Assembly (NCBI GenBank): GCA_023260935.1
Contig: JALQTL010000151.1
Span: 1 to 5,994, forward strand
Direction of reading: 5' to 3'
Origin: Paracoccaceae bacterium
Lineage (GTDB): Bacteria > Pseudomonadota > Alphaproteobacteria > Rhodobacterales > Rhodobacteraceae
Length of the DNA stretch: 5,994 bases
Under the pieces are notes generated by a model. It saw only the letters and a list, made by a program, of their open reading frames with translations, was not told the origin of the DNA and did no database searches. Of the stretch, positions 1 through 4,796 are shown piece after piece (position 1 is the stretch's first letter; each line of letters opens with the position of its first letter). Made by a program: the position numbers and the translations under genes.

Positions 1-29
1 TTGCAGTCTATGGCGTAAGTCACGCGCAA
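1..29 (-). CDS. Possible 5' end of a leftward gene (partial), glycosyltransferase-like N-terminus
   Basis: Read on the minus strand, a TTG codon at 29-27 opens a frame that runs off the window as (M)RVTYAIDC. A good Shine-Dalgarno, AGGAGAGG (plus 43-36), lies 6 bases before it, and the AT-rich island at 51-160 sits where its promoter should be. A short 'M-R-V-x-Y-x-I' beta strand is the usual opening of GT-B type glycosyltransferases, which would fit the FkbM methyltransferase gene nearby. Nine residues are far too few to assign a family, so the product is a guess. The Shine-Dalgarno plus start arrangement is seen directly. The alternative is that this is plain intergenic DNA. An overlapping minus-strand frame reads through the AT-rich island without any start codon and is less likely. 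Confidence 0.3.
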
Positions 30-50
30 TCTGAGCCTCTCCTAGCTTGA

Positions 51-160
51 TAAACGTATTATTACAATTAAATTTTATTAAACAAATAATATATATATAG
101 TTATAATGGAACTTATTTCTAATTCTGCCGATGAAGTATTAGTAGATAGCTTAAGTTTTA
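51..160. promoter_or_regulatory. AT-rich island, probable control region
   Basis: Only 21 of these 110 bases are G or C, and only 7 of 60 in 61-120, in a window that is otherwise GC-rich. It contains a perfect TATAAT on the plus strand (102-107) with TAAACA (79-84) 17 bases upstream. On the minus strand, AATAAT has TTGTTT 16 bases upstream. Such a composition produces promoter-like words by chance, so neither pair is certain. The minus-strand pair would serve the possible leftward gene at 29. No gene directly follows the plus-strand pair. AT-rich islands next to surface-polysaccharide genes are frequent targets of xenogeneic silencers or MucR/Ros-type proteins; that link is inference. Confidence 0.4.
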
Positions 161-165
161 AGCTA
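147..165. repeat. Perfect 8-bp inverted repeat
   Basis: TAGCTTAA (147-154), GTT, then TTAAGCTA (158-165) form a perfect 8-bp inverted repeat with a 3-base centre. It sits exactly at the border between the AT-rich island and the GC-rich DNA to its right. It could be a small operator for the island's promoter, a weak hairpin, or the end of an old insertion. It lacks the length and GC content of a strong terminator. Confidence 0.5.
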
Positions 166-334
166 CCTGCCTGACGACAGCACCGGGAACAGAGACATCG
201 GCGCCCATCAGTCTGGTCTGATGCGGTTTGGGGCCAAGCACAACGACATCTACCCAATTATCGCTGATATGGTGCGCTGGAGGCTTGGGCTGCCCAATCG
301 CAGGACTAAAGCAGCAGACGATCAAGCAGCTTGA
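155..334 (+). pseudogene. Start-less open stretch, possible 3' remnant of an unidentified gene
   Basis: After a TAA at 152-154 the frame stays open for 59 codons and ends at TGA 332-334. It reads ...YLPDDSTGNRDIGAHQSG, then from the first ATG (221) MRFGAKHNDIYPIIADM, and closes with VRWRLGLPNRRTKAADDQAA. The composition looks protein-like (a hydrophobic run IYPIIADMVRW followed by a basic, polar tail), and a hairpin follows 16 bases after the stop, as at a gene end. There is no Shine-Dalgarno before ATG 221, and no start near the left end. I do not recognise the family. It could be the C-terminus of a gene whose 5' part was lost at the AT-rich border, or a chance open stretch. Confidence 0.25.
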
Positions 335-350
335 CAATAGACAGTAACTG

Positions 351-374
351 GAGGCTCAGCGCAGGCTGGGCCTC
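351..374 (+). terminator. Strong hairpin, possible terminator without a T-tract
   Basis: The arms GAGGCTCAGC (351-360) and GCTGGGCCTC (365-374) pair over 10 bp with one T:G wobble and a GCAG loop. It lies 16 bases after the stop of the open stretch ending at 334. No run of T follows on either strand, so it may be a Rho-type or structural 3' end rather than a classical intrinsic terminator. Confidence 0.4.
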
Positions 375-712
375 TGCTCCTTGATCGACGACCGGAAGTG
401 GTGCATACCAAGAGTGCAGATAGAACGCGGCTCAACTTCGGGATACAAGCAAAATCAATGGGTTAAACGGCAAGATCGAGACTTCAATCCTCTCTTGCAG
501 CACCATCTTTCTTCCTTACAGGTCAAGAAGTTACCCTGCATCAAGTGGTTACATTGACTTCGGCACGACGCAGGAGTGCTGCATTTTGGCTCCCCAATGG
601 CGTCCCCACATAAATTCCACAAATCGGGCGCCTCAGCGTCAACCGCACCTGACAAGGGCCCCCTTGCAGGCAAGGCCATTGTGGATCGATGGTACGGCGA
701 AGACTGTCAGAT
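375..712. other. Gene-free stretch, nothing recognised
   Basis: No reading frame here has both a credible start signal and a protein-like sequence. Long open frames on the minus strand, overlapping the methyltransferase gene, are rich in Cys, Arg and Pro and look like shadows. A TTGACT at 554-559 has no fitting -10 word 16-18 bases downstream. I see no tRNA, IS end or array. It may be decayed DNA between accessory genes. Confidence 0.4.
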
Positions 713-718
713 GAGGAG
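713..718 (+). promoter_or_regulatory. Ribosome binding site that fixes the TTG start of the FkbM gene
   Basis: GAGGAG with an 8-base spacer to TTG 727. This decides for a non-ATG start, because the frame is closed by TGA at 712-714 and offers no other early start codon. The ATG at 711 is in a different frame. Confidence 0.7.
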
Positions 719-726
719 CCAGCGCA

Positions 727-1512
727 TTGCCCAGATCGATTGCAGTTGGAAAGCGCACCTATGTCGTCGAAATCGGTGCGCATCGGCGCTTTTGGGATCG
801 CCTGCTTCGGGGCGAATGGGAGCCTGAGACATTTGCCATTTTCGAAAGGTATATCACAAGCCGGTCGCTGTTCGTCGATATCGGAGCGTGGATCGGTCCG
901 ACCGCGCTTTATGGGGCACAACTTGCACAACAGTGCATCGCCTTCGAGCCAGACCCTGTTGCCTTCGCCGAACTGAGGGCGAACGTTGCGGCGAATGCGG
1001 GCCAGGCATGGGCCGACCGGATAGCTATACATGAATGCGCCATAAACAAGGATGGGAAATCCTTCACCTTGGGCGGAAGTGCCGAAGGCGCGGATTCAAC
1101 GTCCAGCGCCCTTTTTCCGGATCGTGAAAGTCAGTGGACGGTAAGGGCGAAACGGTTGGGTGATGTCCTGGCGGCCAACCGGAAACTGGGCCAGCCGGTA
1201 TTCATCAAGATTGATATTGAAGGCGGGGAATATGATCTTTTGCCGGCGATCCGCGATGTGCTGGCAGATTCCCTTGTGACGACCTATATCTCCTTCCACC
1301 CCGCGATGTTGCTTGAAGCCGCTTCCCGCGCCAATCAGCCGGATCGGGCGCAAGAGATATTTGTCGACCAACACTTGAAGGCCATCGATAGTCTTCCCTG
1401 GTCGCGCAACATCAAAGCGCGGGATGGCTCAAGGGTCGACAAGGCCGCCCTGCTAGACGGGATCCGCAGGCAAGGCACGTTTCCAAAGGAAATCCTTGTC
1501 GGCGCGCCATGA
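727..1512 (+). CDS. FkbM family SAM-dependent methyltransferase
   Basis: A 261-residue protein with the class I (Rossmann) methyltransferase layout of the FkbM family. The SAM-binding motif I is FVDIGAWIGPTAL (residues 49-61), the acidic second strand is IAFEPDP (71-77), and the family's characteristic IKIDIEGGEYDLL is at 160-172, followed by ISFHP (188-192). FkbM enzymes O-methylate sugars or polyketide hydroxyls. With a possible glycosyltransferase start nearby, a surface-polysaccharide substrate is a reasonable inference. The start is TTG at 727: an in-frame TGA lies at 712, no ATG or GTG occurs before the conserved region, and GAGGAG (713-718) stands 8 bases upstream. The length is usual for the family. 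It has no signal peptide, so it is cytoplasmic. It is separated by 138 bases from the regulator gene that follows and is probably unrelated to formate metabolism. Confidence 0.85.
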   Translation: MPRSIAVGKRTYVVEIGAHRRFWDRLLRGEWEPETFAIFERYITSRSLFVDIGAWIGPTALYGAQLAQQCIAFEPDPVAFAELRANVAANAGQAWADRIAIHECAINKDGKSFTLGGSAEGADSTSSALFPDRESQWTVRAKRLGDVLAANRKLGQPVFIKIDIEGGEYDLLPAIRDVLADSLVTTYISFHPAMLLEAASRANQPDRAQEIFVDQHLKAIDSLPWSRNIKARDGSRVDKAALLDGIRRQGTFPKEILVGAP

Positions 1513-1593
1513 CCGCCTTGGGCGTTGATGTGCCAGCGGGTATCTGCGCGGCCTGTGCCGGGGCGGGGTTGGCAGGGCGGGTTTGGCTTTCCT

Positions 1594-1613
1594 TTCGCTG
1601 CCGGCAATGCGAA
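1594..1613. repeat. Imperfect dyad upstream of the LysR-type gene
   Basis: TTCGC (1594-1598) and GCGAA (1609-1613) are perfect 5-bp arms around a core holding the palindrome TGCCGGCA. It lies 37 bases before the regulator's start codon. It could be an autoregulatory site or a weak hairpin between the two genes; I cannot choose. The rest of the 138-base gap (1513-1650) shows no clear promoter or T-tract terminator. Confidence 0.25.
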
Positions 1614-1650
1614 CAATTCAGGGCTGGGGCCGGTGGTGGAGTGATCCCTT

Positions 1651-2535
1651 ATGATCGAAAAGCTGGAGATGTTTCTGGCCGTGGCGCAGGAAGGGCATTT
1701 CGGGCGGGCGGCGGCCAGTCTTGGCATTGCGCAGCCCACGCTTTCAACCGGGATCAAGCAGCTTGAAGACCAGTTGGGGGTGCAACTGATCTTTCGGGGG
1801 TCACGATTTGGCGGGCTGACGCCCGAAGGGCAGCGCGCGCTTGTCTGGGCGCGCCAGATCGTTGGCGATGCCCGCCAGTTGCGCGAAGAAATGCGTTTCA
1901 CCCGTGACGGGTTAAGTGGAAAGGTCCGCATCGCCGCGATTCCTACCGCGCTGACCTGGGCCGCCCGGCTTGCCACGCAATTCGGACAGAAACACCCGAA
2001 CGTGCGGTTCACCATCCTGTCGCGCACCTCGGTCGAGATCCTGTCGATGCTGGAAAACCTGGATGTGGATGCCGGGATTTCCTATCTGGACAACGAACCG
2101 ACCGGCAAGGTCAGCACCGAACGGCTGTATGACGAACGCTATCTGCTGGTCTGCAACGAGACGTCGCGCTTTGCGGGGCGCGAAGGCGTGCGATGGGAAG
2201 AACTGGACGGCGAAAGACTGTGTCTGATGACGCCCGACATGCAGAACCGCCGCATCATCAACCGTCATTTCGAAGAGGCCGGGCTTTCGCCCGAGGCGCG
2301 GATCGAATCCAGTTCGACCGTGGTTCTGGTGGCCAATGTGCTGGCCGGCGACTGGGTGACGGTGCTGCCGGCCGACATCGCCACCTTTCTGACCGCGGGC
2401 AAGCCGCTGCGCGCCATTCCCCTGCTGGGCGCGCGGGAAGGCCATGCCGTTGGCCTTGTTGCCCCGTGGCGTGAACCCCATACCCCGGTGCTGCGGGCCC
2501 TTCTGGCCGAAGCGCGCCGCCTGTCCGAGGCTTAG
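1651..2535 (+). CDS. LysR-type transcriptional regulator, probable formate dehydrogenase regulator
   Basis: A 294-residue protein of the usual LysR-family length. Residues 1-60 form the winged helix-turn-helix (MFLAVAQEGHFGRAAASLGI, AQPTLSTGIKQLEDQLGVQL, then FRGSRFGGLTPEG). A linker helix follows, and from about 90 (GKVRIAAIPTA) the two-lobed effector-binding domain runs to near the end. The start ATG 1651 follows TGGAG (1637-1641) at 9 bases. LysR proteins bind as tetramers to two sites upstream of a target promoter and respond to a small metabolite. Because the gene sits directly before fdsG on the same strand, its likely target is the fds promoter at 2566-2616, and formate or a related metabolite is its likely ligand, as for the FdsR regulator known from Cupriavidus. 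That assignment rests on position, not on a diagnostic residue. Confidence 0.9.
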   Translation: MIEKLEMFLAVAQEGHFGRAAASLGIAQPTLSTGIKQLEDQLGVQLIFRGSRFGGLTPEGQRALVWARQIVGDARQLREEMRFTRDGLSGKVRIAAIPTALTWAARLATQFGQKHPNVRFTILSRTSVEILSMLENLDVDAGISYLDNEPTGKVSTERLYDERYLLVCNETSRFAGREGVRWEELDGERLCLMTPDMQNRRIINRHFEEAGLSPEARIESSSTVVLVANVLAGDWVTVLPADIATFLTAGKPLRAIPLLGAREGHAVGLVAPWREPHTPVLRALLAEARRLSEA

Positions 2536-2565
2536 GGCAAAGGCAACGCCCCCTGCTCAACGCCG

Positions 2566-2592
2566 GTCGATCAGGATTTCATATTGATTGAC
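2566..2592. promoter_or_regulatory. Interrupted dyad overlapping the fds -35, candidate LysR-type operator
   Basis: GTCGATCA (2566-2573) and TGATTGAC (2585-2592) are inverted copies matching at 7 of 8 positions, spaced 11 bases apart. The dyad centre is about 44 bases before the predicted transcription start, and its right arm covers the -35 hexamer, a usual place for a LysR-family activation site. It does not match the textbook T-N11-A word exactly, so the assignment is tentative. Confidence 0.4.
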
Positions 2593-2610
2593 GGAAAAGC
2601 ATTATTGATT
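2582..2610 (+). repeat. Direct repeat TATTGATT, 21 bases apart, in the fds promoter
   Basis: TATTGATT occurs at 2582-2589 and 2603-2610, exactly two helical turns apart, with a shorter ATTGA again at 2621-2625. The second copy runs into a small perfect inverted repeat, GATTT-C-AAATC (2607-2617), which covers the predicted -10. Same-face spacing suggests protein binding, for example adjacent regulator subunits. Confidence 0.4.
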
Positions 2611-2616
2611 TCAAAT
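2588..2616 (+). promoter_or_regulatory. Predicted sigma-70 type promoter of the fds operon
   Basis: TTGACG (2588-2593, 5 of 6 to TTGACA) and TCAAAT (2611-2616, 4 of 6 to TATAAT) are separated by 17 bases. Transcription would start near 2623, leaving a leader of about 40 bases before fdsG. The region is AT-rich relative to the genes on both sides, and it is the only good promoter pair I see in the 127-base gap between the regulator gene and fdsG. Confidence 0.55.
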
Positions 2617-2662
2617 CGCCATTGAGAGACTCATCCACGCCAGAACGGGGAGGAGATCATCC

Positions 2663-3139
2663 ATGGCGCCATCCAACGCAGAACCCACGACAGACCGGCT
2701 TCAGGGCCTGATCGATGATCACCTGACGCTGGAAGGGCCCTTGCTGCCGATCCTTCACGCGATGCAGGCGGAATTCGGCCATGTGCCGCAGGCGGCGGTG
2801 CCGATGCTGGCCGATGCGCTGAACATCTCGAAGGCCGAGGTGCATGGGGTCGTCTCGTTCTACCATGATTTCCGAGAGGTGCCGGCGGGCCGCCATGTGG
2901 TGAAGATCTGCCGCGCCGAGGCATGCAAATCCGTGGGTGCCGATGGGCTGGCAGAGGCAACGCTGGCCCGTCTAGGCGTGGAATGGCACGGCACCACGAA
3001 AAACGGCGCGATCACGATCGAGCCGGTCTATTGCCTTGGGCTTTGCGCCTGCGGCCCGGCGGCCATGGTGGATGGCAAGGTCATTGGCCGCGTGGATGAA
3101 GCCCGGATGGCCCGAATTCTGGAGGAGGCCGGGGCATGA
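2663..3139 (+). CDS. fdsG: NAD-dependent formate dehydrogenase gamma subunit, NuoE-like
   Basis: A 158-residue protein related to NuoE/HoxE. After an N-terminal helical part (residues 12-75, including FGHVPQAAVPMLADALNIS and the conserved GVVSFYHDF) comes the thioredoxin-like domain that binds a [2Fe-2S] cluster through C83-x4-C88 and C124-x3-C128. A further Cys, C130, follows. It passes electrons within the cytoplasmic FdsABG complex that oxidises formate to CO2 and reduces NAD+. The start ATG 2663 has GGAGGAG (2649-2655) 7 bases upstream. The stop overlaps the start of fdsB by ATGA, so the two are translationally coupled. The length and motifs are normal for the family. A NuoE of respiratory complex I is excluded by the neighbouring FdsA-type alpha subunit. 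Confidence 0.92.
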   Translation: MAPSNAEPTTDRLQGLIDDHLTLEGPLLPILHAMQAEFGHVPQAAVPMLADALNISKAEVHGVVSFYHDFREVPAGRHVVKICRAEACKSVGADGLAEATLARLGVEWHGTTKNGAITIEPVYCLGLCACGPAAMVDGKVIGRVDEARMARILEEAGA

Positions 3140-4653
3140 AGATCTACGTTCCCGCAGACAGCGCTGCAAAAGCCCTTGGCGCCGATGACGTTGCCCGGGC
3201 GATCATCGATGAAGCCGCGCGCCGCGGTCAGGAAATCACGCTGGTTCGCAACGGATCGCGCGGAATGATCTGGCTGGAACCGCTGGTCGAGGTGGAAACC
3301 GCAAGCGGCCGCACGGCTTTTGGTCCGGTGACGCCCAAGGATGCGGCGGCGCTTCTGGATGGCACCCTTGCCGGGCTGGGGCCGGTGGAATCGATTCCCT
3401 TCTTTGCAAGACAGAACCGTCTGACATTCGCGCGTTGCGGCCTGATCGATCCGCTGAGCCTTGCAGATTATGAAGCCCATGGTGGCCTTTCAGGCCTGCG
3501 CCGGGCCTTGGCGATGGACAGCGCCGGGATCGTGCAGGAGGTGACCAACTCGGGCCTGCGCGGTCGGGGCGGCGCGGGTTTCCCGACCGGGATCAAGTGG
3601 GACACGGTGCGAAAGGCGCAAGCAGACCGCAAATACATTGTCTGCAATGCCGATGAGGGCGACAGCGGCACCTTTGCCGACCGGATGATCATGGAAGGTG
3701 ACCCCTTCACGCTGATCGAAGGCATGGTGATCGCAGGCCTTGGCACCGGGGCCACCAAGGGCTTCGTCTATATCCGCTCGGAATACCCGGATGCGATTTC
3801 GGTCATGCAGCAGGCTGTTTCGGTTGCCCGTGATCAGGGACTTCTGGGCGCGTCTGTCCTTGGGTCGGGCAAGGCCTTCGATCTGGAAGTGCGGGTCGGC
3901 GCCGGGGCCTATGTCTGCGGCGAGGAAACCTCGCTTCTCAACAGTCTTGAAGGCAAGCGCGGGATCGTTCGGGCAAAGCCCCCGCTGCCGGCACTGGAAG
4001 GACTGTTCGGCAAGCCGACGGTGGTGAACAACGTGCTGTCGCTGGCGACCATTCCGGTGATCTTCGAAAGAGGCGCCGCGCATTATGCCGGCTTTGGGCT
4101 GGGCCGGTCGAAGGGCACGATGCCGATCCAGATTGCGGGCAATGTGAAGCGCGGCGGGCTTTTCGAAACCGCCTTTGGCATTCCGCTGGGCGAGTTGGTG
4201 AACGACATCGCCGGAGGTACGGCAACGGGCCGGCCGGTCAAGGCGGTTCAGGTGGGCGGGCCACTGGGCGCCTATATGCCGGTCTCGAAGTTCGACACGC
4301 CCTTCGGGTATGAGGAATTCGACGGGCAAGGCGGGCTGATCGGCCACGCCGGCATCGTGGTTTTCGATGACATGACAGACATGCTGGGCATGGCGCGCTT
4401 TGCGATGGAATTCTGCGCGGTCGAATCCTGTGGAAAATGCACGCCCTGCCGGATCGGCGCGGTGCGCGGCGTGGAGACGATCGACCGGATCGGTCGCGGC
4501 GATGCCGCGGCCATACCGGTACTGACCGACCTGTGCGAAACGATGAAGGACGGATCTCTTTGCGCGCTTGGCGGGTTCACACCCTTTCCGGTGATGTCGG
4601 CCCTGACGCATTTCCCCGACGATTTCGCCCGCCACAAGGAGGCCGCCGAATGA
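3136..4653 (+). CDS. fdsB: NAD-dependent formate dehydrogenase beta subunit, NuoF-like diaphorase
   Basis: A 505-residue protein. Residues 1 to about 100 are a thioredoxin-like extension that has lost its cluster cysteines (the first Cys is C101), as is usual for FdsB. The NuoF-type core follows: LRGRGGAGFPTGIKW (141-155) for NADH/FMN binding, CNADEGDSGTFADR (170-183), and GAGAYVCGEETSLLNSLEG (255-273). The C-terminal [4Fe-4S] site is C432-x2-C435-x2-C438 with C476. It takes electrons from the alpha and gamma subunits and reduces NAD+ at FMN. The start ATG 3136 overlaps the fdsG stop and has GGAGGAGG (3121-3128) 7 bases before it. The end is unusual: AAGGAGG (4636-4642) lies inside its last codons, and its TGA overlaps the ATG of a small frame rather than of fdsA. 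Confidence 0.95.
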   Translation: MKIYVPADSAAKALGADDVARAIIDEAARRGQEITLVRNGSRGMIWLEPLVEVETASGRTAFGPVTPKDAAALLDGTLAGLGPVESIPFFARQNRLTFARCGLIDPLSLADYEAHGGLSGLRRALAMDSAGIVQEVTNSGLRGRGGAGFPTGIKWDTVRKAQADRKYIVCNADEGDSGTFADRMIMEGDPFTLIEGMVIAGLGTGATKGFVYIRSEYPDAISVMQQAVSVARDQGLLGASVLGSGKAFDLEVRVGAGAYVCGEETSLLNSLEGKRGIVRAKPPLPALEGLFGKPTVVNNVLSLATIPVIFERGAAHYAGFGLGRSKGTMPIQIAGNVKRGGLFETAFGIPLGELVNDIAGGTATGRPVKAVQVGGPLGAYMPVSKFDTPFGYEEFDGQGGLIGHAGIVVFDDMTDMLGMARFAMEFCAVESCGKCTPCRIGAVRGVETIDRIGRGDAAAIPVLTDLCETMKDGSLCALGGFTPFPVMSALTHFPDDFARHKEAAE

Positions 4654-4697
4654 GGTGCGCAATGACGGGCGCAATGAGGGGCGCAATGACGGGCCCC
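4650..4697 (+). repeat. Four tandem 12-bp units, each starting with an in-frame ATG
   Basis: The units are ATGAGGTGCGCA (4650), ATGACGGGCGCA (4662), ATGAGGGGCGCA (4674) and ATGACGGGCCCC (4686). The AGG/ACG alternation shows a 24-bp higher-order unit present twice (21 of 24 identical). The first unit contains the overlapping fdsB stop and small-frame start, so the array may have grown by copying that junction. All four ATGs are in one frame. Confidence 0.85.
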
Positions 4698-4796
4698 AGA
4701 GCCTTGGCGGCACGCGCGAACGCAACCTTCGTGGGGGCCTTGCCCCCACACCCCCAGAGTATTTTTGCCAAGATGAAGCAGAGGGCGGCCCAATGA
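4650..4796 (+). CDS. Small 48-codon open frame bridging fdsB and fdsA (hypothetical)
   Basis: ATG 4650 overlaps the fdsB stop (ATGA), and the TGA at 4794-4796 overlaps the fdsA start (ATGA at 4793-4796). AAGGAGG (4636-4642) stands 7 bases before ATG 4650, the strongest Shine-Dalgarno in the operon. The peptide starts MRCAMTGAMRGAMTGP, a four-residue repeat coming from the 12-bp tandem units, and its second half (TFVGALPPHPQSIFAKMK) is the translation of the hairpin-bearing repeat. No domain, membrane segment or signal peptide is visible. It may have no function as a protein and instead keep ribosomes moving across an inserted repeat so that fdsA stays coupled to fdsB. Alternatively it is an untranslated spacer and the frame is fortuitous. 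An expressed product is not shown by the sequence. Confidence 0.4.
   Translation: MRCAMTGAMRGAMTGPRALAARANATFVGALPPHPQSIFAKMKQRAAQ
4725..4777 (+). repeat. Rhodobacterales-type intergenic repeat block with hairpin
   Basis: A perfect 8-bp stem, GTGGGGGC (4731-4738) and GCCCCCAC (4742-4749) with a CTT loop, is followed by ACCCCCAGAG, a TATTTTTG stretch (five T at 4762-4766) and GCCAAGATGAAG. From memory, blocks of this form (G-rich hairpin, then CCCCC-GAGTATTTTTG-CAAGATGAAG) recur between genes in many Rhodobacterales genomes, often after gene ends. No database was consulted. Its position inside an operon is less usual. The stem followed by T residues about 12 bases later could cause pausing, partial termination or RNA processing between fdsB and fdsA. 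Confidence 0.6.

Noticed and set aside
554..587. TTGACT at 554 as a promoter for the FkbM gene
   Set aside because: No -10-like word occurs 16-18 bases downstream; the nearest (CATTTT) is 22 bases away.
541..1032. Minus-strand frame of 163 codons overlapping the FkbM gene
   Set aside because: It is Cys/Pro/Arg-rich and opposite the conserved methyltransferase motif I; no Shine-Dalgarno or family resemblance.
1509..1766. An 85-codon plus-strand frame overlapping the methyltransferase stop by ATGA
   Set aside because: It runs 116 bases into the LysR-type gene in another frame, its sequence is Gly/Ala/Arg-rich without any motif, and it has no Shine-Dalgarno.
2663..4653. Genes could be nuoE/nuoF of respiratory complex I or hox hydrogenase diaphorase genes
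   Set aside because: The next gene encodes a NuoG-like N-terminus fused to a molybdopterin oxidoreductase with the formate dehydrogenase active-site CARVCHSPT, and FdsB has the fused thioredoxin-like N-terminus.
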